From assembly GCA_949840885.1 (NCBI GenBank), contig CATKYJ010000007.1:1-64000 (forward strand): a DNA stretch of 64,000 bases, written 5' to 3'. Origin of the DNA: an uncultured Acetatifactor sp. (GTDB lineage: Bacteria > Bacillota > Clostridia > Lachnospirales > Lachnospiraceae). The translations under genes and the position numbers were made by a program. Positions 42,739 to 52,317 of this stretch are shown here, in pieces. Below the pieces are notes generated by a model. That model worked only from the letters and a program-made list of their open reading frames with translations, did not search any database and was not told the DNA's origin. Position 1 is the stretch's first letter. Every line of letters begins with the position of its first letter.

Positions 42739-44314
42739 CTTCCATCCCTATCTTTGCACAGGAAAGCAGCAGACTTACCTCGGTCCCCGTTCCTCTCCGG
42801 CTCCAAAACTCCAGCCGGCTCCCATGGAGCCTGGCGATCCTGTCGGCCAGAGAAAGTCCCAGCCCGGCGCCGTGCTGCTTCCTGCTCCTGGCCTTGTCCA
42901 CCATGTAAAAAGCTTCCGTGATCCGGGAGAGTTCTTCCTCCTCCATGCCGCAGCCGTCGTCCTTTACGCATATCCTGTATTCCCCCTCCGACACGACCCG
43001 CCCCGACAGCTCCAGCCGGCTGCAGCCCGCCTTTATGGAATTGTCCATCAGGTTGATCAGAAGCGTCTTCAGCAGATCGTATTCCACCCGGATATAGGCC
43101 GGCTCCGCCGACAGTTCAAAAGCGGCGCCCTTTTCGGAAAAGAACGGCTCCAGTCCTGCCGCCACATTCTCCAGCAGCTCGTCCGCAGCCATCTCCTGCA
43201 GGGGGAAGTCCTGCCTCCCCAGCACCGTCAGGTCCATCAGCTTCAGGGACAGCGCCTCCAGACGCATCCCCTCGTTCCAGATGTACCAGGATGCTTCCCG
43301 CACTTCTTTCCTGGGAAGCTCCTTTTGATAGAGCATATCCGCGTAGCCTATTATCGACGTCATCGGAGTCTTCATCTCATGGGCAAAATTCGCCACGAAG
43401 TCTTCTTTCTCCCTGGCCGCCCTGGACAATGCCTCCACCTTTTCCTCCACCGCTTCGGCCATCTGGTTAAAGCTCTCCGCCAGTTCTCCGATCTCGTCCC
43501 TGCCCGAAACGGCCAGGCGTTCCTCATAGTCCCCCAGGGCCATGCGCCTGGCAGCCCCGGACATCCGCTTCAGGGGACCTGTCAGGAATGCTGACAGCAG
43601 GCCTAGCAGAGCCATCCCCACCGACACAGCGGCAATATAGCAGCGCAGGAAATATTGCTGCAGAATCTCCTGCTGCTTTACGGTCTTGCTCACATCCCAT
43701 TGGGTCACGAAATAGATTCTGCCCTCGTCCTTATCCTCCGTGCCGTTCCACATCCAGTCCTGCATGCCCTGCGCCAGGCTTAGCCTGCCGCACTCCAGAA
43801 CGCTCCCCACCAGGATAAAGCTCCCCTCCGGCGTCTCCTGGAACTGATATGCATGATTCTCCTTTGACAGCTTGTCCAGAAAAGAGGTATCCAACCCCTC
43901 TATCCCGGAATAGAGAGACATTTTGTCCTCCGTGAAAAAAGCCGCCGGAAAGCTGACTTCCTCCGCAAGGATGCCGAAGAGCTCCTCCGCCGAGGGGATC
44001 AGTTGCACCGCCCCTTTCACGGACCACTCGTCTTCCTCTATTTTGGAAATCAGCCCATGGTCCGAATAGTCCCTCCACAGGCTGGTGGACTTATTCCGGT
44101 CCGCGGAGTCCACCACCGTGAACGAAAAATCCGTATATGTCAGCAGCGCCGACTGGATCGTGAACTTGTCGTACTGATATTGTTTCAAAGCGAAATCCAC
44201 TTCCCTCCCCAGACTGCTTTCCAGGGAGAAATGGAGCAGAAAATATCCTGAGACAGAGAATGCAAGACTTAGGACCACAGTCCCGCATAAAAAGATTTTC
44301 GTAAAGAGGCGCAT
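42728..44314 (-). CDS. Sensor histidine kinase (HAMP type)
   Basis: A 528-residue membrane kinase. Helix 1 near 7-27 (IFLCGTVVLSLAFSVSGYFL), a ~170-residue outer domain, helix 2 near 230 (CYIAAVSVGMALLGLLSAFL), HAMP to ~290, H-box FVANFAHEMKTPMTSIIGYA near 310, N-box LLINLMDNSIKAG, and DDGCGMEEEEL plus GAGLGLSLADRIARLHGS. It lies 1 nt after its response regulator. Signal unknown. Confidence 0.95.
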   Translation of the reverse strand: MRLFTKIFLCGTVVLSLAFSVSGYFLLHFSLESSLGREVDFALKQYQYDKFTIQSALLTYTDFSFTVVDSADRNKSTSLWRDYSDHGLISKIEEDEWSVKGAVQLIPSAEELFGILAEEVSFPAAFFTEDKMSLYSGIEGLDTSFLDKLSKENHAYQFQETPEGSFILVGSVLECGRLSLAQGMQDWMWNGTEDKDEGRIYFVTQWDVSKTVKQQEILQQYFLRCYIAAVSVGMALLGLLSAFLTGPLKRMSGAARRMALGDYEERLAVSGRDEIGELAESFNQMAEAVEEKVEALSRAAREKEDFVANFAHEMKTPMTSIIGYADMLYQKELPRKEVREASWYIWNEGMRLEALSLKLMDLTVLGRQDFPLQEMAADELLENVAAGLEPFFSEKGAAFELSAEPAYIRVEYDLLKTLLINLMDNSIKAGCSRLELSGRVVSEGEYRICVKDDGCGMEEEELSRITEAFYMVDKARSRKQHGAGLGLSLADRIARLHGSRLEFWSRRGTGTEVSLLLSCAKIGMEDDE

Positions 44315-44315
44315 G

Positions 44316-44969
44316 TCATCCCTCCAGCCTGTAGCCTATCCGAAACACTGTCCGGATCCGATCCTCCCAGCCCAGCTTCTTTCGAAGCCTCTGGATATGG
44401 CTGTCCAGTGTCCGTGTCTCCCCGTTAAAGGGCTCTTTCCAGACCTTTTCATACAATTGTTCCCGGTACAGGGCAATGTTCCTGTTCCGCATCAGCTCCA
44501 CCAGCAGGTCGAATTCTTTCACCGTCAGCGTCATGGGCTGCCCGGCCTTAAACACCTGCCTGGAGTCCAGCCGCACGGACACATCCCCCACATCCAGCTG
44601 CCGTTCTCCCTTTCCCAGCCTGCGCAGCACGGCCTCCACCCTGGCCAGAAGCTCCCCGATCTGAAAAGGCTTGGTCAGATAGTCGTCCGCCCCGGCCCGC
44701 AGCCCCCGCACCTTGTCCTCAGTGCTGCCTTTGGCAGTCAGGAAGATCACCGGGGTGCCCGTAGGCTTGATATATTCCAGAAGCTCATAGCCGTCCACCT
44801 CCGGAAGCATAATGTCCAGAAGCACCAGATCAAAGGACTGCCGCTCCATGTAATCCGCGCCCTCCATCCCGTCCCGGGCACAGGCGCAGCGGTATCCCTC
44901 CGCACTTAGGTTCATGCAGATCAGATTGGCGATCGCCTCATCGTCCTCCACCACCAGAATGTCCGTCAT
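44316..44969 (-). CDS. OmpR/PhoB-type response regulator
   Basis: A 217-residue regulator with GGAGGG before the ATG at 44969. The receiver has the acidic pair in VVEDDEA, phospho-Asp in DLVLLDIMLPEVDGYELL near 51 and Lys in IFLTAKGS. The C-terminal winged helix has MTLTVKEFDLLVELMRNRNI and VDSHIQRLRKK-type recognition (TLDSHIQRLRKKLGWEDRI). It starts an operon of regulator, kinase, repeat protein and binding lipoprotein and probably controls it. Confidence 0.95.
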   Translation of the reverse strand: MTDILVVEDDEAIANLICMNLSAEGYRCACARDGMEGADYMERQSFDLVLLDIMLPEVDGYELLEYIKPTGTPVIFLTAKGSTEDKVRGLRAGADDYLTKPFQIGELLARVEAVLRRLGKGERQLDVGDVSVRLDSRQVFKAGQPMTLTVKEFDLLVELMRNRNIALYREQLYEKVWKEPFNGETRTLDSHIQRLRKKLGWEDRIRTVFRIGYRLEG

Positions 44970-45239
44970 GCCGCACCCTCCGCTTTCCATATTTTGTCCC
45001 GATTCCGTATTTTGTCCTGATTTCTACAAAAGAATGTAAATGTATGCCAGATACCGTACATTTTGCATTTCAGTTTAGCCCAAAAATGTATCCTATTTGT
45101 AAAATGCTGTCCGGACCTGCGCCGAAACCACTCTGTTTTGGCAGCAAAATCCCCGCCATGATTTTCCGTTGCGCTCATGGCGGGGAGGCATTATAACTAC
45201 TCTTCAAAAACATATAACAGCCGTCCGCGGATGGTTTTC

Positions 45240-45842
45240 CTAGGCCCGGCTTTTATCGATCATGCCCTCTACCGCATCCCAGTCGATGTCGGGGAGGTTC
45301 TTCTGCATTACATTTGCCGTCTTTTTCGTCTTAGAGTTCATCTTAATCATATTAAAAGCCAGGAACCCAATCGCAATGACCACGGCCACCGCCATGATTC
45401 CGATGGGCACCCCCAGCTGCCAGGACTCCTCAAACCGGCCGGCCTCGCTCTTTATGTAAAAATAGCTGCCCACCGCAAAAATCAGTCCCACAATGATGCT
45501 GACGATGGAATTCTCGAAGAGCTTGTTCTTCATATTCGCCACCGCCCAGGACTGGGGCTTCCCGCAATGAGGGCAGGTATCCTTGAACGCATTTACATAG
45601 ATATGCTTCTTCTCCGCGTTCTCGTAAGCCTCCTGCAAAGTGTTCTTCAGAAACTGGAAAGCCTGCTCCTGCAGCTTCGTCTCCTCTTTCTGGGAAAGAG
45701 ATCTGGACATAGAATTATGGGTAGCCTCCGTCCCAACAATAGTAGCCTGCAGCGTCCCGCTGTCCTTCATGCACTGCTCACACCGGAAAGAATAAGGCAC
45801 CTTAGCGCTCTCCGTCCGTTTGTGCTTGTAATAAGAGCTCAT
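45240..45842 (-). CDS. Zinc-ribbon membrane protein of unknown function
   Basis: A 200-residue protein. N-terminal SFRCEQCMKDSG and DTCPHCGKPQSW form two Cys pairs that may bind zinc. Two hydrophobic helices near 118-140 (IVSIIVGLIFAVGSYFYIKS) and 152-175 (IGIMAVAVVIAIGFLAFNMI) follow. AGGAGG precedes the ATG at 45842. No enzyme motif. The gap 44970-45239 upstream of the next operon shows nothing else I recognise. Confidence 0.85.
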   Translation of the reverse strand: MSSYYKHKRTESAKVPYSFRCEQCMKDSGTLQATIVGTEATHNSMSRSLSQKEETKLQEQAFQFLKNTLQEAYENAEKKHIYVNAFKDTCPHCGKPQSWAVANMKNKLFENSIVSIIVGLIFAVGSYFYIKSEAGRFEESWQLGVPIGIMAVAVVIAIGFLAFNMIKMNSKTKKTANVMQKNLPDIDWDAVEGMIDKSRA

Positions 45843-46016
45843 CTTCTTTCTCCTCCTTATAAATGTACGCCACACAAGGCCGCCGGTCTTTCTCCCAGCA
45901 GCCCTGCATAAACTCTCCATCTTTATATATCGGCACAAAAAACCGATTAGTACACCCCTGAAACATTCTTCAAAAACTAATATCTACCAGTCCCTAAGTC
46001 GGTGCAAATCGCGCTT

Positions 46017-47048
46017 TTAGCGCTGTACCCGTCCGGAAGCGTCGCCACCGGCCAGAGTCTCCACCTCTTTCCTGGAAACCAGGTTGAAGTCTCCGGGAAT
46101 GGTGTGCTTCAGCGCGGAAGCCGCCACACCGTACTCCAGCGCCGCCTTGAAATCCTTGCCGTCCACCATGCCGCAGATCACGCCGCCCGCAAAGGAATCG
46201 CCGCCGCCTACCCGGTCCACGATGGGATGAATGCTGTACTCCTTGGAATGATAGAATTCCTTGGTATCCCTGGAGTAAATGCAGGCAGACCAGCCGTTGT
46301 CGGAAGCGGAATGGCTCACCCGCAGGGAGGATACACAGTATTCAAAGTTGTAGTCTGCCACCATCTGCTCAAAAATGGACTTGTAGCCCGCCAGCTCCAG
46401 ATCCCCGCTGGTGACGTCCGTCTTGCCGGGCTTGTAGCCAAGCACCAGCTCCGCGTCCTCTTCGTTTCCGATGCACACGTCCACATACTGCATCAGGTTC
46501 TTCATAACTTTCTGGGCTTTCTCCGAGGACCAGAGTTTCTTGCGGAAGTTCAGGTCCACGGACACTTTCACACCATGCTTCTTCGCCGCTTTCAGAGCCT
46601 CCTCTGTGAGCACTGCCGCAGCATCGGACACAGCGGGGGTAATGCCGGTGAAGTGGAACCAGTCCGCACCCTCAAAGATTGCATCAAAATCAAAATCCGC
46701 CGCTGTAGCGGTAGAAATGGATGAGTGGGCCCTGTCATAGACCACCTTGGAGGGTCTCATGGAAGAACCGCTCTCCAGGTAATAAATGCCCAGCCTCTCG
46801 CCGCATCTGGCGATATGCTTTGTCCCCACATTGTACTTGCGCAGGGCAGCCACCGCGCACTCGCCGATCTCATTGTCCGGCACTGCCGTGACGAACTCGG
46901 CCTCATGTCCATAGTTTGCCAGAGATACTGCCACATTGGCTTCCCCGCCGCCATAGTTGACATCAAATTCGTCCGCCTGGATAAACTTCTCGAAATTGGG
47001 GGTGGACAGCCTCAGCATGATCTCACCCATCGTAATCACTTTTGCCAT
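46017..47048 (-). CDS. kdgK: 2-keto-3-deoxygluconate kinase (PfkB family)
   Basis: A 343-residue sugar kinase. KVITMGEIMLRLSTPNFEKF, VNYGGGEANVAVSLANYG and the C-terminal IVDRVGGGDSFAGGVICGM (catalytic Asp in GGGDSFAGG) are PfkB motifs. It makes KDPG from KDG. It is the last gene of kduI-kduD-rpiB-like-eda-kdgK. The start at 47048 has AGGATAAG upstream; longer versions lack a ribosome site. Confidence 0.95.
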   Translation of the reverse strand: MAKVITMGEIMLRLSTPNFEKFIQADEFDVNYGGGEANVAVSLANYGHEAEFVTAVPDNEIGECAVAALRKYNVGTKHIARCGERLGIYYLESGSSMRPSKVVYDRAHSSISTATAADFDFDAIFEGADWFHFTGITPAVSDAAAVLTEEALKAAKKHGVKVSVDLNFRKKLWSSEKAQKVMKNLMQYVDVCIGNEEDAELVLGYKPGKTDVTSGDLELAGYKSIFEQMVADYNFEYCVSSLRVSHSASDNGWSACIYSRDTKEFYHSKEYSIHPIVDRVGGGDSFAGGVICGMVDGKDFKAALEYGVAASALKHTIPGDFNLVSRKEVETLAGGDASGRVQR

Positions 47049-47124
47049 TGTTCTTATCCTTTCTCCTATCGAAACCGGGCCGGGGCCCATCTGTAACGAC
47101 ATCATGTGAACCGGTATATTCCGC

Positions 47125-48087
47125 TCACGCTTTCTGCAGCAGGTGCACCGCGAACCCGCCGATCTCCTCTTTCATGTAGACGGCGTTGATCCTGCCGTCA
47201 GGTTTCCGCATGGGCTCCTCGAACTCCACACCCAGCACGGTAGTCATATAGTTGATGGCCCGATCGATGTAGTTGGTCCGGATGGCAATATGCCCGTGCT
47301 TGCCTCTGCCGGGCGTGTTCAGCACCTCCACGATCCCGCCGGCAAAGCTGCCGCTGTTTCCAGCTTTCACAGGCAGGCCGAACAGGAATGCCAGACGGTT
47401 CACCGCCTTGTCGGCCTGGTCCTTGCTCTCGAGATTGATTCCCACATGGGCCAGCTCAAAGCCCAGCATGGTCTGTACCGCTTCCCTGGTCAGCTGTTCA
47501 ATCTTGTCCCACGCTCCCTGATTGATCAGGTCCCCGGGCACCATCCAAGAGCCCCCGCAGGCAATGATCTTGTTAAAATCAAGGTAAGAGGTCAGATTCT
47601 TTGCATTGATGCCGCCGGTAGGCATGAACTTCATGTTCACATAGGGCGCCGCCATGGCCTTGATCTTGGCCAGTCCCCCGGACTGCTCCGCCGGGAAGAA
47701 TTTTACCACATCCAGCCCCAGCTCAATGGCCTGCTCGATATCGGAAGGGCTGGAAGTGCCGGGAGTGACGGGCACGCCTTTCTCAATACAGTACTTCACC
47801 GTCCTGGGATTCAGCCCGGGGCTTACGATGAACTTGGCTCCGGCCGCCACCGCCGCGTCCACCTGTTCCGCGTTCAGTACCGTGCCTGCGCCCACGCACA
47901 TGTCCGGGAAGTTAGTAGTCATGATCCCTATGGCTTCCGCCGCCGCGTCCGTGCGGAAAGTCACCTCCGCGCAGGGGAGACCTCCCGCGCACAGAGCCTT
48001 TGCCAGAGGAAGCGCATCCTCCGCCCTGTCGATCTTCACAACGGGCACGATACCGATTTTGCCGATCTGCTCTAATACTGCGTTCAT
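47125..48087 (-). CDS. eda: KDPG aldolase fused to a C-terminal VOC-type domain
   Basis: A 320-residue protein. The first ~205 residues are KDPG/KHG aldolase, with the Schiff-base Lys in LGLDVVKFFPAEQSGG near 130 and PTGGINAKN. The C-terminal ~110 residues (AHVGINLESKDQADKAVNRL ... HGHIAIRTNYIDRAINYMTT) look like a glyoxalase/VOC domain. The family is usually ~205-215 residues, so the extra domain is a fusion seen in some Lachnospiraceae. The aldolase splits KDPG into pyruvate and glyceraldehyde-3-phosphate; the VOC role is unknown. Confidence 0.93.
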   Translation of the reverse strand: MNAVLEQIGKIGIVPVVKIDRAEDALPLAKALCAGGLPCAEVTFRTDAAAEAIGIMTTNFPDMCVGAGTVLNAEQVDAAVAAGAKFIVSPGLNPRTVKYCIEKGVPVTPGTSSPSDIEQAIELGLDVVKFFPAEQSGGLAKIKAMAAPYVNMKFMPTGGINAKNLTSYLDFNKIIACGGSWMVPGDLINQGAWDKIEQLTREAVQTMLGFELAHVGINLESKDQADKAVNRLAFLFGLPVKAGNSGSFAGGIVEVLNTPGRGKHGHIAIRTNYIDRAINYMTTVLGVEFEEPMRKPDGRINAVYMKEEIGGFAVHLLQKA

Positions 48088-48252
48088 TTTCCCTCTTTTC
48101 TGCATGACATTACATGCTTCTGTTTATCATTGATTGATATAACTAAACTGCACTCAGCCGTTTGGAGCCGTCGATTTCACGCACAGCGCGCCAAAGCCCG
48201 GAAACCTGCGCTTCCCTGGGGCTTTGGCGTATATGGCCACGCTCTCCCTCTT

Positions 48253-48894
48253 TTACGATGCCAGAACTTCCCGCACTGCCTCAGCAATCTTGTCGCATTT
48301 GCAGTTTGCGAAGAAATACTCCCTAAACTTCTCCCCTGACAGCGCTCCCTTTACCAGATCACGGTCCAGATTCTTCAAGATCGTCACCATGTCCGTGTGT
48401 GTGACTTCCTTGACCTTGTCCAGAATCTTCTTGTTGCGCTGCTCGGGCTCCACTCTCTCGGGGGGATATCCACCGCCGCCGGGAGCGCAGAAGAGCTTCT
48501 CGAAGATATACTGCAGCTTCAGCTCACCGCCCCAGCCGAAATTCTCCGCGAAAGGCAGGGCGACGCAGTTCCCGTCATTCACCTGAGAGAACAGATACGC
48601 GTCCAGCGGGGACTGGATGTGGCCGCAGAGCACTTTCGGAAAAGAGTTGCAGGCCAGCATGGCGCCCGCCCCGGTGCCGCAGCCGGTGATAACATAATCC
48701 GCCGCGCCCGCATTCAGGAGCACTGCGGCAAGGATGCCGTTCTGGACATAAGTCAGAGGATTCGGATCCTCCGCGCCGCACATTCCGTAATTGTACACCT
48801 CGTGGCCCATAGGCTCCACGGCCTTTTTAAGGGCGGTGCAAATAAGTTCGTTCTTTGCCGCCTGACTGTTTTCGTTGATCAAGGCAATTTTCAT
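48253..48894 (-). CDS. RpiB/LacA/LacB-family sugar-phosphate isomerase
   Basis: A 213-residue protein. IALINENSQAAKNELICTAL and DYVITGCGTGAGAMLACNSF are the family motifs, the Cys of GCGTGAG being the active base in RpiB. It is longer than the ~150-residue RpiB, with a C-terminal tail of ~60 residues (VKEVTHTDMVTILKNLDRDL). It lies between the aldolase and kduD in the uronate operon, suggesting a uronate-linked isomerisation rather than ribose-5-phosphate. GGAGAG precedes the ATG. Confidence 0.85.
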   Translation of the reverse strand: MKIALINENSQAAKNELICTALKKAVEPMGHEVYNYGMCGAEDPNPLTYVQNGILAAVLLNAGAADYVITGCGTGAGAMLACNSFPKVLCGHIQSPLDAYLFSQVNDGNCVALPFAENFGWGGELKLQYIFEKLFCAPGGGGYPPERVEPEQRNKKILDKVKEVTHTDMVTILKNLDRDLVKGALSGEKFREYFFANCKCDKIAEAVREVLAS

Positions 48895-49028
48895 AATCGA
48901 CTTCTCTCCTGTCTCATTTTCTATTGTTACAGCAATCCCAATGCGCCTGTACTGAAACACCCGGCACCCGGATACCGCCCCAAACTTCCTGCCTGCACTT
49001 CGGGCATTCCTATGTGGGTCTTCCCACA

Positions 49029-49832
49029 CTATTCAGGCTGCTTGCCGATATAGGCCAGGATGCCTCCGTCCACATACAGGATGTGGCCGTTCACCGCATT
49101 GGAGGCCTCGGATGCCAGGAACACGGCAGGGCCTGTGAGTTCCTCGGGCTTCAGCCACCTGTTGGCAGGGGTCTTGGCACAGATGAACTGGTCGAAAGGA
49201 TGCCTGCTGCCGTCCGGCTGAATCTCACGCAGAGGCGCGGTCTGAGGGGTCTCGATATAGCCGGGTCCAAGGCCATTACACTGGATGTTATACTGGCCGT
49301 ACTCGGAGCAGATGTTCCGGGTCAGCATCTTAAGTCCTCCCTTTGCGGAAGCATAAGCAGACACGGTCTCGCGGCCAAGTTCGGACATCATGGAGCAGAT
49401 GTTGATGATCTTACCGTGACCCTTTTTGATCATGGACGGGATGACCGCCTTGGATACGATGAACGGGCCATTTAAGTCAATGTCGATGACCTGCCTGAAC
49501 TGAGCCGCAGTCATCTCGGTCATGGGAATCCGCTTAATGATGCCTGCGTTGTTCACCAGGATATCGATGACGCCCACTTCCTCCTCAATCTTCGCCACCA
49601 GCGCGTTCACAGCGTCCTCATCGGTGACGTCGCAGACATAGCCGTGGGCCTTGATGCCCTTTTCCTCATAGGCTGAGAGCCCCTTGTCCACCAGCTCCTG
49701 ATTGATATCGTTAAAGCAGATGGTGGCCCCGCACTCCGCGTAGGCGGATGCAATGGCGAAGCCGATGCCGTAGGACGCGCCCGTTACCAATGCGACCTTT
49801 CCTTCCAGTGAGAAATTCGTAAATTCGGACAT
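49029..49832 (-). CDS. kduD: SDR-family 2-deoxy-D-gluconate/5-ketogluconate dehydrogenase (KduD-like)
   Basis: A 267-residue short-chain dehydrogenase. NAD(P) loop ALVTGASYGIGFAIA, NNAGIIKR, and the Ser-Tyr-Lys set in NICSMMSELGRETVSAYASA and KGG. In the kdu pathway KduD reduces 2,5-diketo-3-deoxygluconate to KDG, and the gene order kduI-kduD-eda-kdgK supports that role; gluconate-5-dehydrogenase is the main alternative for the same family. A T-rich stretch at 49860-49965 upstream could hold an internal promoter. Confidence 0.88.
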   Translation of the reverse strand: MSEFTNFSLEGKVALVTGASYGIGFAIASAYAECGATICFNDINQELVDKGLSAYEEKGIKAHGYVCDVTDEDAVNALVAKIEEEVGVIDILVNNAGIIKRIPMTEMTAAQFRQVIDIDLNGPFIVSKAVIPSMIKKGHGKIINICSMMSELGRETVSAYASAKGGLKMLTRNICSEYGQYNIQCNGLGPGYIETPQTAPLREIQPDGSRHPFDQFICAKTPANRWLKPEELTGPAVFLASEASNAVNGHILYVDGGILAYIGKQPE

Positions 49833-50066
49833 TTTTTGTTTCTCCTTTCTTCTGATTATACCCTGTTTTCCAGCAATTTTCCATATGATTTTTATTTTCT
49901 GAGACTGTTTTCAGAAAATTTTTCTTTTCAAAAAATTTTTCAAAAGCCTTTTCAGAACTTATACCACGCACCCGTAATACCTATCTGAAATCCGACTGCA
50001 GACCTCCGGCAAAATACCTTTGCTCGTTTTCCGACTGTAAATTCCCACAGTACGCAGTTGTACCGC

Positions 50067-50927
50067 CTACATCAAATCTTTCATGGCAATGCCGTCCATG
50101 TCGTCAAAGTCCTGATTCTCTCCCACCATGCCCCAGATGAAAGTATACGCCCTGGAGCCGCATCCCGAATGGATGGACCAGCTGGGGGAGATGACAGCCT
50201 CCTCGTTTCGCATGACAATGTGGCGGGTCTCCTGGGGCTCCCCCATGTAATGCATTACAAAAGCATCTTCCGGCATCTCAAAATATAGATACACCTCCAT
50301 GCGCCTGTCGTGAGTGTGGCAGGGCATGGTGTTCCAGACGCTGCCGGGCGCTAACTTCGTCATGCCCATCTCCAGCTGGCAGCTCTCCACCTGGCCGGGG
50401 AGGATGTATTTGCAGATCACGCGATGATTGGCGTCCTCCAGACAGCCCAGTTCCACCTTGTTCTCGTCTTTTACGATGACCACGCCCTCCTGGGGCTCCC
50501 CTTCCGGCTTGATCAGCACAGTGGGGCATGTCCTGTGGGCAGGCGCGGAATTCAGGTAGAATTTCGCGGGATTGCCTGGGTCAGCGCTGGCAAAGACGAT
50601 TTCCTTTGAGCCCATGCCGATGTACATGGCCTCCTTGAAGCCCACCTGATAGGCTCTGCCGTCCACGGTAATCGTGCCGGCGCCGCCGATATTGATGACG
50701 CCCAACTCTCTCCTCTGGCAGAAGTATTCCGCCCGCAGCTCCTCCCCCGCCGTCAGGGCAATGGGCTGCACGGGCACTGCCGCTCCTGTAATGATTCTGT
50801 CGATGTGGCTGTATACCAGCTTGATTTCCCCGGGCACGAAGAGATCCTGGATCAGAAATTCCTCCCGCAGACGTTGTGTGGTATAATGCTTCACATCCCT
50901 TGGTGATACCGCTGTTCTAAGTTCCAC
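50067..50927 (-). CDS. kduI: 4-deoxy-L-threo-5-hexosulose-uronate ketol-isomerase
   Basis: A 286-residue cupin-fold isomerase (KduI). Zinc residues lie in [20 protein letters not shown] (HxH...E) and the late [20 protein letters not shown]. It turns the 5-keto-4-deoxyuronate formed from unsaturated uronates (for example by GH105) into 2,5-diketo-3-deoxygluconate for KduD. It is the first gene of the uronate operon and diverges from an AraC regulator. Confidence 0.96.
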   Translation of the reverse strand: MELRTAVSPRDVKHYTTQRLREEFLIQDLFVPGEIKLVYSHIDRIITGAAVPVQPIALTAGEELRAEYFCQRRELGVINIGGAGTITVDGRAYQVGFKEAMYIGMGSKEIVFASADPGNPAKFYLNSAPAHRTCPTVLIKPEGEPQEGVVIVKDENKVELGCLEDANHRVICKYILPGQVESCQLEMGMTKLAPGSVWNTMPCHTHDRRMEVYLYFEMPEDAFVMHYMGEPQETRHIVMRNEEAVISPSWSIHSGCGSRAYTFIWGMVGENQDFDDMDGIAMKDLM

Positions 50928-51459
50928 CTTTACACCTCTCTTTCCGGCCGAAACCTGGCTCCGGCCTGTTGTTGTCTATTTAAATTTCATAGAAAAGTAT
51001 GCCAATGTAAGCTCTTACATTGTACCATATCCCGGAAAGCTTTTCCATATCTTTTCTCTAAAAGCTCCTCTTTTACGGCCCCGGTTTGTTTTGGTTGCCG
51101 GCTTTACCCATAGCTGTCCGGCTTCGGCTCCGGACCAGCCCCCGTTCCTGCCGCCCCACCTGGCCGACTGCGACTGTATTTCCAGTATATACGAAAAGAT
51201 TCTCAATTTCTATTCAAATATTTCTCAGAATCTTGCAAATCTTGAAGTTTTCAGGTAAAATACCTGAATAAAGACTTAGACGGAGAAATGGATGAATCGT
51301 TTATGCGCGCCTCACCCATTCTTTCCATGACCAGATCACGGACATGTACGCCAGGCTGATCCGGCTGTAGGATTCTATGGCAGAGGTTGAAAACGTGTCG
51401 GATACCGAGGAGAGGATGCCATTCCCTGCAGCAACTATGCGAAAAGGAGCGCTACCCGC
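50928..51459. promoter_or_regulatory. Divergent control region between kduI and the AraC regulator
   Basis: 532 bases with no supported gene. It is AT-rich around 50975-51010 and 51180-51270. A palindrome (next feature) lies at 51250-51268. Sequence 51300-51440 is of normal GC content and looks coding-like in some frames but I recognise nothing. The kduI promoter and the regulator's promoter must lie here. Confidence 0.5.
51250..51268. promoter_or_regulatory. Palindromic candidate operator in the kdu/AraC region
   Basis: TTCAGGTAAAATACCTGAA has perfect 8-base arms with a 3-base centre, in the middle of the divergent region. It may be the binding site of the AraC regulator or of a GntR/LacI-type uronate repressor elsewhere. 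Confidence 0.5.
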
Positions 51460-52317
51460 ATGGAAGAACTCAATTCCTGCAAGACGGCCATAGAGCAGTG
51501 TCTTAAGACAAGGGCTTTCGCCATCGCCCATCTTTATAAAGAAGAAAAAGCCATGGAAATGCACATCCATGACTGCTATGAGCTGTACTATTCCATCTCC
51601 GGAGGGAAGCAGTTCCTGATAGACAACCGCTTCTACGCCATAGCCCCCGGGGACTTATTTATCATTAACCAGTACGAGAGCCACAAGCTGACCCAGATCG
51701 ACAATAGCGTCCACGAGCGCATCGTACTGTCCATCCACCCGGACTATGTAAAGCAGATCTCCACCCCGGACACGAACCTGGACTACTGCTTCTCCAACCA
51801 TGGGAACGGCTTCCAGCACAAGGTCTCCCTGGACAAATCCGCCCAGAGCCGCTTCCTCTACTATGTCAGCAAAATGACTTCCGCCAGGGGCTACGCCCAC
51901 GACATCGTGGAGCAGGCCGCTTTCATGGAGCTGATGGTGCTGATCAACACCCTGTCCAATGCCAATGCCGCCCAGGCGGCCCCTGCGGAGTACAAGTACA
52001 GTCATCAGGTGGAAGACATCCTGGCCTACATCAACCAGAACATCGCCTTAGGCATTACGGTGGAGCAGCTGGCTTCCCATTTTTTCTTAAGCGAATCCTA
52101 TATCTGCCGTATCTTCAAGCAGGCCACCGGCACCACTATCAACAAGTACGTCACCGCCCGCCGCATCAGTATCGCAAAGGCACATTTAAGCGCAGGAGAC
52201 AGCGTAGGGGAGGCTTTTGAGAAGAGCGGGTTTGGGGACTACAGCAGTTTCTTCAAAGCTTTTACAAAGACTGTCGGTGTGTCCCCGAAGAAATATGCGA
52301 ATCTGAGCGTCAGTTAG
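51460..52317 (+). CDS. AraC-family regulator, probable controller of the kdu operon
   Basis: A 285-residue regulator. The N-terminal half is a cupin sensor (MEMHIHDCYELYYSISGGKQ, HxHxxYE motif; VIAPGDLFIINQYESHKLTQ-type strand as YAIAPGDLFIINQYESHKL). The C-terminal ~100 residues have two HTHs (ITVEQLASHFFLSESYICRI and DSVGEAFEKSGFGDYSSFFK). It is divergent from kduI and is the obvious candidate to sense a pathway intermediate. AAAGGAG lies 10 nt before the ATG. Confidence 0.9.
   Translation: MEELNSCKTAIEQCLKTRAFAIAHLYKEEKAMEMHIHDCYELYYSISGGKQFLIDNRFYAIAPGDLFIINQYESHKLTQIDNSVHERIVLSIHPDYVKQISTPDTNLDYCFSNHGNGFQHKVSLDKSAQSRFLYYVSKMTSARGYAHDIVEQAAFMELMVLINTLSNANAAQAAPAEYKYSHQVEDILAYINQNIALGITVEQLASHFFLSESYICRIFKQATGTTINKYVTARRISIAKAHLSAGDSVGEAFEKSGFGDYSSFFKAFTKTVGVSPKKYANLSVS

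Noticed and set aside
42443..43594. Plus-strand frame of 383 residues opposite the sensor kinase and repeat protein
   Set aside because: Antisense shadow of two overlapping genes.
51301..51570. Minus-strand frame in the kdu control region
   Set aside because: Overlaps the AraC gene start on the other strand and shows no family similarity.
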